A DNA stretch of 64,000 nt from Erwinia tasmaniensis Et1/99 (GCF_000026185.1 NC_010694.1:2480001-2544000); one strand, 5' to 3'; shown: positions 27,166 to 37,829, counted from the stretch's first letter. Made by a program: numbers and translations. Notes: generated by a model not told the origin, from the sequence alone.

Positions 27166-28521
27166 ATGACTCGCTTTTTTGCGCCACGCGCACTTATGGC
27201 CGATGGCTGGCAACATAATGTCCTGATTGACGTCGATGCCCAGGGATTTATCAGCGCAACCACCGCCAACGCCGGGCCACAGGATGCGCAGCGTCTTAAT
27301 GGCAGCGTGCTGCCCGCGATGGCCAATCTGCACTCCCACGCCTTTCAACGCGCGATGGCCGGACTGGCCGAAGTGGCGGGTCACCCGCAGGACAGTTTCT
27401 GGACCTGGCGTGAACTGATGTACCGCATGGTAGCGCAACTGACCCCAGAGCAGGTCGGGGCCATCGCCACCCATCTCTACGTCGATATGCTGAAAGGCGG
27501 CTACACCCAGGTAGCGGAGTTCCACTATCTTCACCACCAGCCCGACGGGCAACCCTATCCCGATGACGACATGCTCCGCCAGCTGATCGCTGCCGCAGAA
27601 CGCAGCGGCATCGGCCAGACGCTGCTGCCGGTGTTGTACAGCTATGCCGGTTTCGGTAGCCAGCCAGCCCAGGCAGGGCAGAAGCGTTTTATTCAGGATA
27701 CGCAAAGCTATCTGGCGCAACAGCAGCGTCTGCAACAAATGATTAAGGCCAGACCGCTGCACAACCAGGGCCTGTGCTTTCATTCACTGCGCGCCGTCAA
27801 TGAACAGCAGATGCAGGACGTTCTGGCGGAAAGTGAGCCACATCTGCCGGTGCATATTCACGTCGCCGAACAGGAAAAAGAGGTGAGCGACTGCCTGACA
27901 TGGAGCGGCGAGCGCCCGGTGAGCTGGCTGCTCGACCGTTTCAAGGTTGATGCACGCTGGTGCCTGATCCACGCCACCCATCTTAACCAGCAGGAAATCA
28001 GCCGCCTGGCCGCCAGCAGCGCGGTGGTGGGTCTTTGCCCGACCACCGAAGCCAATCTCGGCGACGGTATTTTCCCTGCCGTCGACTATATCGCGCAGAA
28101 TGGCCGCTGGGGGATCGGCTCCGACAGTCATGTTTCACTGGACGTGGTGGAAGAGCTACGCTGGCTGGAATATGCGCAGCGGCTGCGCGACCGCCGCCGC
28201 AACCGCATTGTCACGCCACGGCAGCCATCGGTGGGTGAAGTCCTGTTTCAGCAGGCGCTCGCGGGGGGCGCTCAGGCCTGTGGGGTAAAGACGGGCAGCC
28301 TGCAGCCGGGTTACCGGGCCGACTGGTTGGTTCTGGGCGACGATGCGCTGCTCGCCAGCACCGCCGATAGCGCCCTGCTTAACCGCTGGCTGTTTGCCGG
28401 TCATCGCGCGCACATTCAGGATGTGTTTGTCGCCGGACAACAGCGTATCCGGGCGGGACAGCATGCGCAGCAGGCGCAGATTGATGACGATTTGCGTCAG
28501 GCGCTGGCGGTACTGCAATGA
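27166..28521 (+). CDS. hutF: Formimidoylglutamate deiminase HutF
   Basis: Amidohydrolase that deaminates N-formimino-L-glutamate to N-formyl-L-glutamate, the branch that requires HutG. 451 residues. Metal ligands in ANLHSHAFQRAMAG, the catalytic segment HIHVAEQEKEV, the His of IHATHLNQQE, and GSDSHVSLDVVEELRWLE are typical. The stop overlaps the hutD ATG by 4 nt. Confidence 0.95.
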   Translation: MTRFFAPRALMADGWQHNVLIDVDAQGFISATTANAGPQDAQRLNGSVLPAMANLHSHAFQRAMAGLAEVAGHPQDSFWTWRELMYRMVAQLTPEQVGAIATHLYVDMLKGGYTQVAEFHYLHHQPDGQPYPDDDMLRQLIAAAERSGIGQTLLPVLYSYAGFGSQPAQAGQKRFIQDTQSYLAQQQRLQQMIKARPLHNQGLCFHSLRAVNEQQMQDVLAESEPHLPVHIHVAEQEKEVSDCLTWSGERPVSWLLDRFKVDARWCLIHATHLNQQEISRLAASSAVVGLCPTTEANLGDGIFPAVDYIAQNGRWGIGSDSHVSLDVVEELRWLEYAQRLRDRRRNRIVTPRQPSVGEVLFQQALAGGAQACGVKTGSLQPGYRADWLVLGDDALLASTADSALLNRWLFAGHRAHIQDVFVAGQQRIRAGQHAQQAQIDDDLRQALAVLQ

Positions 28522-29060
28522 TCCATGCCTATGACAGCCGCACTCTGCCGGTCGGCCGCTGGAGAAACGGCGGCGGGGAGACGCGGGAAATTATCAGCTT
28601 TCCCCCCGGCGTGGAGGATTTTGACTGGCGCATCAGTATTGCCACCATCGCCGCCGACGGTGACTTTTCGCCGTTCCCCGGCGTAGATCGCCTCATCACT
28701 CTGTTGAACGGCGGGGTCACGCTCTACCGCGAGGACAGGATCTACCAACGTCTGGCGTTGAATCAGCCTTTTGCCTTTGCCGGGGAAGAGAGCATCAGAG
28801 CGCGTATTGACGATACCCGCAGCAGCGATTTTAACATTATGGTGCGGCGCGACCGCTTTCGGGCGCTGGCAGGCATCAGCCGCCAGGCTCTGACGCCCGC
28901 GTCAGTCTGCGGCGTGGTCTATGTCATTTCAGGACGCTGGCAGCATGGGGAAACCCGGCTGTCGGCCGGTCAGGGGGCGTGGTGGCAGCAGGGCGCGGAA
29001 ACCTTTGTTCCCCTGTCCAGAGACGCGAAGCTGTTGTGGTCAACCATCGTGCCCCGGTAA
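28518..29060 (+). CDS. hutD: HutD family protein
   Basis: 180-residue cupin-like HutD protein, usually encoded in hut operons. It shows the family start LPVGRWRNGGGETREI and DFDWRISIATIAADGDFSPFPGVDR. HutD is proposed to moderate hut expression by sensing a pathway intermediate; the mechanism is not settled. Translationally coupled to hutF. Confidence 0.92.
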   Translation: MIHAYDSRTLPVGRWRNGGGETREIISFPPGVEDFDWRISIATIAADGDFSPFPGVDRLITLLNGGVTLYREDRIYQRLALNQPFAFAGEESIRARIDDTRSSDFNIMVRRDRFRALAGISRQALTPASVCGVVYVISGRWQHGETRLSAGQGAWWQQGAETFVPLSRDAKLLWSTIVPR

Positions 29061-29063
29061 ACA

Positions 29064-29819
29064 TCAGCCGTGTCCTTTGAAGCGCCCCAGCAGCTGATAA
29101 CGTGAACCGGGATACAGCAGACGGGCATAGGTCACGATCTTGCTGTCGCTCCAGGTCTGGCGGCGGATCAACAGGCAGGGGTCCTGCGCCGCAATCGCCA
29201 GATGCTGGCACTGGCTGGCGTTCGGCAGCACCGCTTCGACGATATGCTCTCCCGCCGTCAACGGCGCGACCTGCATCAGATAGGTGTAGGGCGTCAGGCT
29301 GTGGTAATCCTGTTGCAAATAATCGGGTGCGATTTGCGGGTTAACCAGCCGATCCTCAAGCTGCACCGGCAGCTCATTCTCAAAGTGCACCATCAGTGAG
29401 TGAAATATCGGCTGCCCGGCGCGTAAACCCAGCATAGCCGCCTGCTCCGGGCTGGCTTTACTTTCTCCCAGCGTCAAGATTTTACAGCTGTGGCGATGAC
29501 CGCGCTCGGCGATCTCTTCAGCAATATTGTGGACTTCCAGCATGGCGGTGTAGCCCTTCATCTGTGCGACAAAGGTGCCCACCCCCTGCATACGCATCAG
29601 ATAGCCTTCACTGGTCAGTTCTCGCAGCGCCCGGTTAATCGTCATGCGGCTGACGCCAAGCTCGTTCACCAGCTCGCTTTCTGAGGGTACGCGCTGATTG
29701 GGCTGCCATACCCCTTCGCTAATCTGACTGACAATGGCCTCTTTCACGCGTTGATAAATCGGAGCAGGTCGATCGCTCATCGCTGCTGAAAGTTGAGAAA
29801 TGGCGGTCTGGCGAACCAT
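29064..29819 (-). CDS. hutC: Histidine utilisation repressor HutC (GntR family)
   Basis: GntR/HutC-type repressor of 251 residues: N-terminal winged helix (QRVPSESELVNELGVSRMTINRALRELTSEGYL, about 43-75) and a UTRA effector domain that binds urocanate in this family. It stands between hutFD and hutHU, convergent with hutD (3-bp gap) and divergent from hutH. An operator-like decamer lies 53 nt upstream of its start, suggesting autoregulation. AAGGA precedes the ATG at 29819. Confidence 0.94.
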   Translation of the reverse strand: MVRQTAISQLSAAMSDRPAPIYQRVKEAIVSQISEGVWQPNQRVPSESELVNELGVSRMTINRALRELTSEGYLMRMQGVGTFVAQMKGYTAMLEVHNIAEEIAERGHRHSCKILTLGESKASPEQAAMLGLRAGQPIFHSLMVHFENELPVQLEDRLVNPQIAPDYLQQDYHSLTPYTYLMQVAPLTAGEHIVEAVLPNASQCQHLAIAAQDPCLLIRRQTWSDSKIVTYARLLYPGSRYQLLGRFKGHG

Positions 29820-29871
29820 AACGAATTCCTTGTTGTCGTAATGGATGCAGTTTACTGGCTAATATCCGATA

Positions 29872-29881
29872 TGTATAGACA
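29872..29881. promoter_or_regulatory. HutC operator-like decamer near hutC
   Basis: TGTATAGACA, the same decamer as at 30008 and, inverted, at 30077. Within the hutC promoter region. Confidence 0.55.
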
Positions 29882-30007
29882 TGTGGGTTGCACCCCCATG
29901 TGGCACGGTGAACCCTAAAAGTGCAGCCCGCCAACGGCGACTGTGTTGATCGCCGCGTGGCGCTTAGCCCGGCATTTTGTGACAGAGCTGGCACAACCCT
30001 TGCTGGT

Positions 30008-30086
30008 TGTATAGACAAGACTATACAGATGTGATTCACTCAACATCATTCAAACAAGAGTCACTGCAAACACACTTGTCTATACA
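30008..30086. promoter_or_regulatory. Paired HutC operator-like sites before hutH
   Basis: TGTATAGACA at 30008-30017 and its inverted copy TGTCTATACA at 30077-30086, 60 bp apart, with another CTATACA between them at 30021-30027. The downstream copy overlaps the hutH ribosome-binding region (CAGGAG). Repression by HutC, possibly with looping, is the likely reading. The rest of the 276-bp hutC/hutH gap holds no gene. Confidence 0.6.
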
Positions 30087-30095
30087 GGAGTAAAC

Positions 30096-31646
30096 ATGTC
30101 ACTGACCGCGCATCACTGCCTGCTGACCCCAGGAAAGGTGGACCTCGCCACCCTCAAATCTATCTATCGCGGCGGGGTTACCCTGGCGCTGGACGCCGCC
30201 TCACGCCATCTTATTGAGCAGGCACATACCACGGTGGCGGATATCGTCCGTTCGGGCAAAGTGACCTACGGGATCAACACCGGCTTTGGCAAACTGGCCC
30301 AAACCACCATTCCCACCGAGCGTCTGGCTGAACTGCAACGTAATCTGGTGCTGTCACACAGCGTTGGGCTGGGCGAACTGCTGCCCGATGACGTGGTGCG
30401 GCTGATTGTGGCAACCAAGGTGGTTAGCCTGGCGCGCGGCCACTCCGGCATTCGCATCGAGCTGGTTGACGCCCTGATCGCGTTGTTTAACGCCGGGGTT
30501 ATGCCCTGCATCCCGGAAAAAGGCTCGGTCGGCGCCTCGGGCGATCTGGCACCGCTGGCGCATCTTTCGTTGATGCTGCTGGGCGAAGGCGAGGTGCGCG
30601 TGGCGGGTAAACGGCTCCCTGCGGCACAAGGTTTAGCCCTGGCCGGACTGCAACCCTTTGTTCTTGGGCCGAAAGAGGGCCTGGCATTGCTCAACGGCAC
30701 CCAGGTATCCACCGCGCTGGCGCTGCGCGGCCTGTTTGAGGGCGAGAACGTGTTCGCCGCCGGACTGGTGGCGGGTGCCCTGTCGCTGGAGGCGATCAAA
30801 GGTTCGGTGAAACCTTTCGACAGTCGTATTCATGCCGCGCGCGGTCAGCCGGGGCAAATTGCCGTGGCGGCGGCGGTTGCTGCGCTGCTGGAGGGCAGCA
30901 ACATCCTGGCTTCGCACGTTAACTGTGGGCGTGTTCAGGATCCCTACTCGATTCGCTGCGTACCCCAGGTGATGGGGGCCTGCCTTGACAACCTCAATCA
31001 CGCGGCGCGGGTACTGCAAATTGAGGCCAACGCCGCCTCTGATAACCCGCTGGTGTTCACCGACAGCGGCGAGGTGATTTCCGGTGGGAACTTCCACGCC
31101 GAACCGGTGGCGTTTGCCGCCGATATTATCGCGCTGGCGGTGGCGGAAATCGGCGCGATCTCAGAACGGCGTATGGCGCTGCTGCTGGACAGCGGCCTCT
31201 CCGGCCTGCCGCCGTTCCTGGTTAACGATGGCGGGGTCAACTCAGGCTTTATGATCGCCCAGGTCACCGCCGCCGCGCTGGCCTCTGAAAACAAATCTCT
31301 CGCTCATCCGGGCAGCGTTGACAGCCTGCCGACCTCCGCGAACCAGGAAGACCACGTATCGATGGCCACCTATGCCGCGCGTCGCCTCGGCGCAATGTGC
31401 TTTAACAGCGCCGCCGTGGTGGGCATTGAGGCGATGGCCGCCGCGCAGGGCATAGATTTTCATCTTCCGCTCACCAGCTCGCCGCAGCTGGAAAAGGTCA
31501 TGACGGCCCTGCGGGAACGGGTCGCATTTCTGGAAAAAGATCGCCTGATGGCACCCGATATCGAACAGATGCGCCAGTGGGCCAGCGCCGACTGCTGGCC
31601 GGAAGCGGTCGCCGCCCTGCAACCTTCACGCGCTGTTAAATTTTGA
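30096..31646 (+). CDS. hutH: Histidine ammonia-lyase HutH
   Basis: First enzyme of histidine catabolism: L-histidine to urocanate plus ammonia. 516 residues. The self-made MIO cofactor tripeptide Ala147-Ser148-Gly149 lies in [16 protein letters not shown]; the catalytic Tyr region [12 protein letters not shown] and QDPYSIRC are intact. First gene of the hutHU operon, 18 nt before hutU. Confidence 0.97.
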   Translation: MSLTAHHCLLTPGKVDLATLKSIYRGGVTLALDAASRHLIEQAHTTVADIVRSGKVTYGINTGFGKLAQTTIPTERLAELQRNLVLSHSVGLGELLPDDVVRLIVATKVVSLARGHSGIRIELVDALIALFNAGVMPCIPEKGSVGASGDLAPLAHLSLMLLGEGEVRVAGKRLPAAQGLALAGLQPFVLGPKEGLALLNGTQVSTALALRGLFEGENVFAAGLVAGALSLEAIKGSVKPFDSRIHAARGQPGQIAVAAAVAALLEGSNILASHVNCGRVQDPYSIRCVPQVMGACLDNLNHAARVLQIEANAASDNPLVFTDSGEVISGGNFHAEPVAFAADIIALAVAEIGAISERRMALLLDSGLSGLPPFLVNDGGVNSGFMIAQVTAAALASENKSLAHPGSVDSLPTSANQEDHVSMATYAARRLGAMCFNSAAVVGIEAMAAAQGIDFHLPLTSSPQLEKVMTALRERVAFLEKDRLMAPDIEQMRQWASADCWPEAVAALQPSRAVKF

Positions 31647-31664
31647 TTTAAAAAGGAATAGACC

Positions 31665-33350
31665 ATGACTGAATCCCTGAAACATGCCGTTGCCCGCACC
31701 CTTCGCGCCCCGCACGGCAGCCAGCTGCACTGTGCCAACTGGCTGATAGAGGCGGCCTGGCGCATGATCCAGAATAACCTCGACCCGGACGTCGCCGAGC
31801 GGCCCGAAGACCTGGTGGTGTATGGCGGCATCGGTAAAGCGGCGCGTAACTGGGAATGTTTTGAGCAGATCCTGCGCTCACTAGAGGCGCTTCAGCCGGA
31901 AGAAACCCTGCTGGTGCAGTCCGGTAAGCCGGTCGGGGTGTTCCGCACGCATGCGGATGCTCCACGCGTGCTGATCGCCAACTCCAACCTGGTGCCGCAT
32001 TGGGCAACGTGGGACCACTTCCACCAGCTGGATAAAGCGGGCCTGATGATGTACGGGCAAATGACCGCCGGCTCGTGGATTTATATCGGCGCACAGGGCA
32101 TTGTTCAGGGCACCTTTGAGACCTTTGCTGAAGCGGGCCGCCAGCATTATCAAGGCGACCTTGCGGGGCGCTGGATACTGACGGCCGGCCTGGGCGGCAT
32201 GGGCGGCGCACAGCCGCTGGCGGGGGTACTGGCCGGTGCATCGGTGCTGGCCATTGAGTGCCAGGAGTCACGTATTGATTTCCGCCTGCGTACCCGCTAT
32301 CTGGATCACAAAGCGTATTCGATTGACGAAGCGCTGGCGCTGATTGCCAAAGCTAACGACGAAAAGCGGGCCATTTCCGTTGGACTGCTGGGCAACGCTG
32401 CGGAGATCCTGCCGGAGCTGGTACAACGCGCCAAAGACGGTGGAATGAGGCCGGATATTGTTACCGATCAAACCTCCGCGCACGACCCGATTAACGGCTA
32501 TCTGCCCGCCGGTTGGGATTTAGCCCGTTGGGAGACAGAGCGCAAAACCGATGGCAAAGCGGTGGAAAAAGCCGCGCGCGCCTCGATGGCCGTTCATGTC
32601 CAGGCGATGCTCGATTTCTGCCATATGGGCATCCCTACCGTTGACTATGGCAACAACATCCGTCAGGTGGCGCTGGATGAAGGCGTGAAAAACGCCTTCG
32701 ATTTCCCCGGCTTCGTGCCCGCCTATATCCGGCCGCTGTTCTGTGAAGGCAAAGGGCCGTTCCGCTGGGTGGCACTCTCCGGTGACCCGGAAGATATCTA
32801 TAAAACCGATGCCAAACTCAAAGAGTTGTTCCCGCAGCACCAGAACCTGCACCGCTGGCTGGATATGGCCCAGGAGCGCATTGCCTTTCAGGGGTTACCG
32901 GCGCGCATCTGCTGGCTGGGGCTGGGCGAGCGCCATCTTGCCGGTCTGGCCTTCAACGAGATGGTGCGCAACGGCGAGCTGAAGGCGCCCGTGGTAATAG
33001 GCCGCGATCATCTTGACTGTGGATCGGTGGCGTCGCCAAACCGTGAAACTGAGGCGATGAAGGATGGCTCCGATGCCGTTTCCGACTGGCCGCTGCTGAA
33101 CGCCCTGCTGAATACCGCTGGCGGGGCCACCTGGGTGAGTCTGCATCATGGCGGCGGCGTGGGTATGGGCTTCTCACAACACTCTGGCGTCGTGATAGTC
33201 TGTGACGGCAGTGAGGAAGCCGATCGCCGTATTGGCCGCGTGCTGTGGAACGATCCGGCGACCGGCGTGATGCGCCATGCCGATGCGGGTTATGAACAGG
33301 CACAGGCCTGTGCCCGTGAACACCAGCTTAATCTGCCGATGATCCCTTAA
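31665..33350 (+). CDS. hutU: Urocanate hydratase HutU
   Basis: NAD-dependent urocanase: urocanate to 4-imidazolone-5-propanoate. 561 residues, normal length. Conserved blocks include [13 protein letters not shown], the glycine-rich [13 protein letters not shown] (NAD site), TDQTSAHDP, and the catalytic-region [18 protein letters not shown] plus [15 protein letters not shown] near the C-terminus. AAGGA ribosome-binding site before the ATG. A hairpin at 33357 probably ends the operon. Confidence 0.97.
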   Translation: MTESLKHAVARTLRAPHGSQLHCANWLIEAAWRMIQNNLDPDVAERPEDLVVYGGIGKAARNWECFEQILRSLEALQPEETLLVQSGKPVGVFRTHADAPRVLIANSNLVPHWATWDHFHQLDKAGLMMYGQMTAGSWIYIGAQGIVQGTFETFAEAGRQHYQGDLAGRWILTAGLGGMGGAQPLAGVLAGASVLAIECQESRIDFRLRTRYLDHKAYSIDEALALIAKANDEKRAISVGLLGNAAEILPELVQRAKDGGMRPDIVTDQTSAHDPINGYLPAGWDLARWETERKTDGKAVEKAARASMAVHVQAMLDFCHMGIPTVDYGNNIRQVALDEGVKNAFDFPGFVPAYIRPLFCEGKGPFRWVALSGDPEDIYKTDAKLKELFPQHQNLHRWLDMAQERIAFQGLPARICWLGLGERHLAGLAFNEMVRNGELKAPVVIGRDHLDCGSVASPNRETEAMKDGSDAVSDWPLLNALLNTAGGATWVSLHHGGGVGMGFSQHSGVVIVCDGSEEADRRIGRVLWNDPATGVMRHADAGYEQAQACAREHQLNLPMIP

Positions 33351-33356
33351 TCCTTT

Positions 33357-33385
33357 ACGGGCCTGGCTGAAAACGACAGGCCCGT
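33357..33385 (+). terminator. hutHU terminator-like hairpin
   Basis: Perfect 9-bp stem ACGGGCCTG / CAGGCCCGT with an 11-nt loop directly after hutU. No T-run follows, so its efficiency is uncertain. Confidence 0.6.
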
Positions 33386-33477
33386 CGTACCACACCCGCC
33401 CCCTTCTAACGATAATCTGTGCTAACTTAGTTTCTGTACGCCAGCGGACAGCCCACTCTGTACAGGAGAATTTCCTC

Positions 33478-34671
33478 ATGACCATCCCCCTATCGCTTAT
33501 CGCAGAGGCCACCGCCTGGCGCAGAAAGCTGCACGCCTGCCCTGAGCTCGGCTATCAGGAGCATCAGACGGCCCAAATGGTGGCGCAACAGCTGACGGCG
33601 CTGGGGTTGCAGGTACATCGAGGGCTGGCAGGCACCGGCGTCGTCGCCACGCTGGAAAACGGCCCCGGCCCGGCTATCGGCCTGCGCGCGGATATGGATG
33701 CCTTGCCGATAACCGAACTCGGAAACGTCGATCATCGCTCCACACGACCCGGCGTGATGCACGCCTGCGGCCATGACGGGCACACCGCCATCCTGCTGGC
33801 CGCCGCCAAACATCTCTCCACCACCCGCCGCTTTAGCGGCAGCGTGCGCTTTGTTTTTCAACCGGCGGAAGAAAACCTTGGGGGCGCACGCCGTATGGTG
33901 GAAGAGGGTCTGTTCAGCCTGTTCCCGATGGAGGCGATTTACGGCATGCATAACTGGCCCGGTCTGGCTGCGGGGGATGTTGCGGTCAACGACGGGGCGA
34001 TGATGGCCTCGCTGGATTCATTCGAAATTACGCTGCGCGGACGCAGCTGCCATGCGGCGATGCCGGAAAACGGTGCCGATCCGGTGGTGGCAGCGGCCCA
34101 GCTGATCCTCGCCCTGCAAACCATTCCGTCGCGCCGTCTTTCTCCGCTGGCCTCGGCGGTGGTCAGTATTACCCAAATCAACGGCGGTGAGGCGATCAAC
34201 GTGATCCCGGAAGTGGTGGTGCTGCGCGGCACCCTGCGCTGCCTACAGGCCGATGTGCGCGTTCGCGTACGCCAGATGATCGACGAATTTGTCACCGCCT
34301 TTACCGCCCCGTTCGGCATTGTCGGGCACATCGACTACCAGACCGGCTATCCGGTCACGGTAAATGATGCACGGCAGGCGGCAAGGGTGCGTGACTGCGC
34401 GCTGACGCTGCTCCCTGCTGAACGGGTGCACGGGAATATTAATCCGTCAATGGCTTCGGAAGATTTTGCCTGCATGCTGGAAGCCTGTCCGGGCGCTTAC
34501 TTCTGGCTGGGCGCTGACGGTGCCAGCGCTTCCGCACCGCTGCACAATGCCCATTATGATTTTAACGACGAGCTGATCGGCCCGGGCATCGCGCTGTGGA
34601 CGGCGCTCGTCGAGCGGCTGCTGGTGCAGCAGTCATCCACGGCGCGGCAGGTGGCTGCCGTGCGGAGGTGA
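33478..34671 (+). CDS. M20 family amidohydrolase (hippurate hydrolase-like)
   Basis: Zinc-dependent amidohydrolase/carboxypeptidase of 397 residues, M20D type. Metal and catalytic motifs: GLRADMDALPI, MHACGHDGHTAILL, FQPAEE, GMHNWPG, and the C-terminal HNAHYDFND. It cleaves N-acylated amino acids (hippurate, indole-3-acetyl amino acids or N-acetyl amino acids in relatives); the substrate is not predictable here. Own ribosome-binding site (CAGGAG) and probably its own promoter 127 bp after hutU. Tail-to-tail with ybiB. Confidence 0.88.
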   Translation: MTIPLSLIAEATAWRRKLHACPELGYQEHQTAQMVAQQLTALGLQVHRGLAGTGVVATLENGPGPAIGLRADMDALPITELGNVDHRSTRPGVMHACGHDGHTAILLAAAKHLSTTRRFSGSVRFVFQPAEENLGGARRMVEEGLFSLFPMEAIYGMHNWPGLAAGDVAVNDGAMMASLDSFEITLRGRSCHAAMPENGADPVVAAAQLILALQTIPSRRLSPLASAVVSITQINGGEAINVIPEVVVLRGTLRCLQADVRVRVRQMIDEFVTAFTAPFGIVGHIDYQTGYPVTVNDARQAARVRDCALTLLPAERVHGNINPSMASEDFACMLEACPGAYFWLGADGASASAPLHNAHYDFNDELIGPGIALWTALVERLLVQQSSTARQVAAVRR

Positions 34672-34672
34672 C

Positions 34673-35644
34673 TTAATACCCTGCCTGGGCTATCTGCGCC
34701 AGCGCCGCCGCCAGATCCGGCGCGCGTCCGGTCGCCAGGTAGCAGCAGGCAATTTGCAGCCTTAATGACTGCGGCACGGCGACCTCTCGCGCCAGGCAGC
34801 GGCGGGTCCAGGCTGCGGTGGTCAACGCATCTTTTGCTAACGGCAGCCGGTCGGCGTCCGTCACCAGATCGGGCTGGCGCTCCGTCAGTACCTGCGGCAC
34901 CTCTCCGGCAATCAGGCTGATGGACGGGCAGCGTTGCGGGCTGGCATAGACCTCTCCTTCCGTACCGTTGAGCAGCAGCCCACGGCCGCCGACGGCGCTG
35001 AAGAATTTGGCGATGCGCGGAATGTACTCCGGGTGCGATACGCTGGCGATGCGCAGCGCGGCGTCTTCGGCAAACGGCGTGGCCAGTTTGGCAAGGGTAT
35101 GCGCACTGTTGCGCACGCCCATGCGCCAGCGCAGTGCCAGCTGCTGCTCCAGCGGAGCGCACAGCACGCCCACCGGCATAAACGCCAGTTCGCCCGCATC
35201 CAGCTTCGCCTGGGCCTCCGTGGCTGAACGCACGGCGGTAACGCCGAGCGCGGCAAATACCGCTTCACTGGTTACCCTTGTCGCATCCTCGCTGATGCCG
35301 TGCACCAGCACCGGAAAACCCAGTTCAGCCAGCAGCATCGCCAGCAGCGGCGTGAGATTGCCCTGCTTGCGCGCCCCGTTGTAGCTGGGGATCACCACCG
35401 GCATCGGACGCCGTGCGGGGGGCGTCAGGCGCGGCATCAGCTCCTGCATCGCCCGGTAAAAGCCGAGCATCTCCTGCTCGCCTTCACCTTTGATACGCAG
35501 CGCTATCAGTATTGCGCCCAGCTCCAGCGGCGGCACCTCTGCGGCCAGCATCTGGCGATAGAGCGCCCGCGCCGTGTCGGCGTCGATATCCCGGGCATGG
35601 TTCTTGCCGCGACCAATCTCTTTGATAATCTTGTTATATTCCAT
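34673..35644 (-). CDS. ybiB: YbiB (TrpD2-like DNA-binding protein)
   Basis: Member of the TrpD2/YbiB family: anthranilate phosphoribosyltransferase fold, without proven enzyme activity. E. coli YbiB binds nucleic acids and belongs to the LexA regulon with dinG. 323 residues; IIKEIGRGKNHARD at the N-terminus, VIPSYNGARKQGNLTPLLAMLL, MGVRNSAHTLAKLATPF and GTEGEVYASPQRCP match E. coli. It lies 22 nt after dinG on the same strand, as in E. coli, so co-transcription after DNA damage is likely. Confidence 0.93.
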   Translation of the reverse strand: MEYNKIIKEIGRGKNHARDIDADTARALYRQMLAAEVPPLELGAILIALRIKGEGEQEMLGFYRAMQELMPRLTPPARRPMPVVIPSYNGARKQGNLTPLLAMLLAELGFPVLVHGISEDATRVTSEAVFAALGVTAVRSATEAQAKLDAGELAFMPVGVLCAPLEQQLALRWRMGVRNSAHTLAKLATPFAEDAALRIASVSHPEYIPRIAKFFSAVGGRGLLLNGTEGEVYASPQRCPSISLIAGEVPQVLTERQPDLVTDADRLPLAKDALTTAAWTRRCLAREVAVPQSLRLQIACCYLATGRAPDLAAALAQIAQAGY

Positions 35645-35666
35645 GCTTATCTGCTCGCTAATTCGG

Positions 35667-37829
35667 TTAACGTCGTCGCCGGACGGCAGGTTTCTTATGC
35701 CCGGCGGCAGGAACGGCTTTGGGCAGTTCGCCTTCCGGCATCGGCGGCTGCTCTATCGGGAATACCGGCAGCGCCCCCAGCAGGCGTGCGCCGTAGCTTT
35801 TACTTAACAGCCGGCGATCGTAAATCACTATCTCGCCGTAACAGTCGTGGCTGCGGATCAGCCGCCCAACCTGCTGGATCAGATTAAAAGAGGCGCTGGG
35901 CAGACTCTGTACCTCAAAAGGATAGCGCTTCAGGCTTTTCAGCCACTCACCCTCGGTCAAAATAACCGGGCTGTCCACCGGCGGAAAGGCAATTTTATGA
36001 ATGTGCACCTGCGACAGCAGCTCCCCTTTCAGATCCAGCCCCTCGGCAAAGGACTGTAGGCCAACCAGGACGCTGGTTTCGCCCTGCTCCACGCGTTTGC
36101 GGTGCAGCGCCACCAGCGCGGGGCGCGGCTTATCCCCCTGTACCAACATCATCAGACGCAGTTCGGGCAGATAGCTGAGAAACTGCTGCATGGCGCGGTT
36201 GCTGGCAAACAGCACCAGAATGCCTTTATGCGCCGCGAGGCGGATCTGCTGGCGGAAAAAGTGCGCCATTTCCGCCAGGTGCTGTACCTCGTTGGCGAGC
36301 AGAGGCTCAACCTTCATCTGCGGGATAATCAGCTTGCCCTGCGCGACATGGTTAAACGGCGAGTCGAGCGCCACAAAACGATCGCCGGCCTTTTCGCTAA
36401 GGCCGGACATCTCCTGCAAACGCTGGAAGCTGTTGAGCGAGCGCAGCGTGGCCGAGGTCAGTACCACGTGAGGAATTTTGCGCCACAGCAGCTTTTCCAG
36501 CTGCTCGCTGACGCGGATGCCGGCACAGTGGAACAGGTAATGCACGTTGCCGTCGCGTATTTCGCGCGTGACCCATTTCGACACCGGTGCGCCGGACGCC
36601 TGCTCCATCGACGCCAGCCGCCACAGCTTGCTGCTCGCCTCAAAGGCACCCAGCGCCCGGCTCATCTGGATCAGCGTGCGTTGCAGGCGCACCACGTCAT
36701 ACTGCCCGGTTTTCTCACTTAAATCGTTCATCAGCCCTTCGGCCAGCCCGCGCAGGGCGTCGCTGAGCTTAAACAGCCGGGCGCACAGGGTCATTATCTC
36801 CTCCGGCAAACGGCCCATCTCGAAGCGGAACTCATCTTCTTCTGCGCCGGCGGGGAGATACAGCGCGAAAATCTGCGTCAGCGTCTGCAGCTGTTCACGC
36901 ATCTCTTCACAGTGCGCTTTCAGTTTATCCGCATGGCTGAGCGGCGGCGGTCGTTTCGGGCGGAACTGCGCCAAGCACTGCTCCACCAGGCGACAGAACA
37001 GATCGAGCTGCACCGCGTTCCAGCCCGGCGTCACGTCACCGCTCATTTCCAGCGCATCACGCGCCACCTCCGGCAGATGATGGCCTTCATCCAGCACCAG
37101 CAGCAGATTTTTCGGCGGTGGCAGCACCGATTCCGTTTCCAGCGCCGCCATCACCAGCGCGTGGTTAGCCACCACCACGTCGGCGTGTTCGATTTCACGC
37201 CGCGCGATATAAAACGGGCATTCGCGGAACCAGTGGCAGTGACTGCCCAGGCAGTTGGCCTTATCGGTACTGAGGCGCTGCCAGAGGGAGTCTTCGATAT
37301 TTTCCGCGCTGTGATCGCGCAGCCCGTCCCACTGATGGCGGTTAAGGGATTTTTCCAGTTCGCTACAGACCGCGCGCTCGTCCTTACTGGCGGTCATCTG
37401 GTCGTCGAGAAACAGCAGTAAATCGCCCTGCTGCTGGTCATCACCCGCCAGCGCCGACAGGTTACGCGGACAAACATAGCGCCCACGGCCAAAGGCGGCG
37501 GTAAACTTCAGTTCGGGAATAATCTTTTTTAACAGCGGCAGATCCTTGCTGAAAATCTGATCCTGTAGCGCCACGTTGGCGGTACTCACCACCAGCGGTT
37601 TTTCCTCGGCGCGGCTCACGGCAATGCCGGGGATCAGATAAGAGAGGGTCTTACCCACCCCGGTAGGGGCTTCTATCGCCAGGTGGCGGCCGTCGTCCCC
37701 CGCCAGCGTTTTCGCCACTTCGGCGATCATCTGCCGCTGCGGGGCGCGCGGAATAAAATCGGGGACTTGCTGTTGCAGGGCTTTGTACCACCCGGCAATC
37801 TGCGTTTTTAACGCGACAGTTAACGCCAT
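35667..37829 (-). CDS. dinG: ATP-dependent DNA helicase DinG
   Basis: XPD-like 5'-3' superfamily 2 helicase with an Fe-S cluster, about 720 residues (E. coli 716). Walker A EAPTGVGKT, DEGH box (LLVLDEGHHLPEVARD), cluster cysteines spread over RGRYVCPRN and NCLGSHCHWFRECPF, and the C-terminal motif VI QQVGRLIRSHDC. It unwinds R-loops and other structures. I start at the ATG at 37827-37829 (MALTVALK) as in E. coli. No obvious LexA box was seen in the 95-bp upstream gap, but I cannot score it. Confidence 0.95.
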   Translation of the reverse strand: MALTVALKTQIAGWYKALQQQVPDFIPRAPQRQMIAEVAKTLAGDDGRHLAIEAPTGVGKTLSYLIPGIAVSRAEEKPLVVSTANVALQDQIFSKDLPLLKKIIPELKFTAAFGRGRYVCPRNLSALAGDDQQQGDLLLFLDDQMTASKDERAVCSELEKSLNRHQWDGLRDHSAENIEDSLWQRLSTDKANCLGSHCHWFRECPFYIARREIEHADVVVANHALVMAALETESVLPPPKNLLLVLDEGHHLPEVARDALEMSGDVTPGWNAVQLDLFCRLVEQCLAQFRPKRPPPLSHADKLKAHCEEMREQLQTLTQIFALYLPAGAEEDEFRFEMGRLPEEIMTLCARLFKLSDALRGLAEGLMNDLSEKTGQYDVVRLQRTLIQMSRALGAFEASSKLWRLASMEQASGAPVSKWVTREIRDGNVHYLFHCAGIRVSEQLEKLLWRKIPHVVLTSATLRSLNSFQRLQEMSGLSEKAGDRFVALDSPFNHVAQGKLIIPQMKVEPLLANEVQHLAEMAHFFRQQIRLAAHKGILVLFASNRAMQQFLSYLPELRLMMLVQGDKPRPALVALHRKRVEQGETSVLVGLQSFAEGLDLKGELLSQVHIHKIAFPPVDSPVILTEGEWLKSLKRYPFEVQSLPSASFNLIQQVGRLIRSHDCYGEIVIYDRRLLSKSYGARLLGALPVFPIEQPPMPEGELPKAVPAAGHKKPAVRRRR

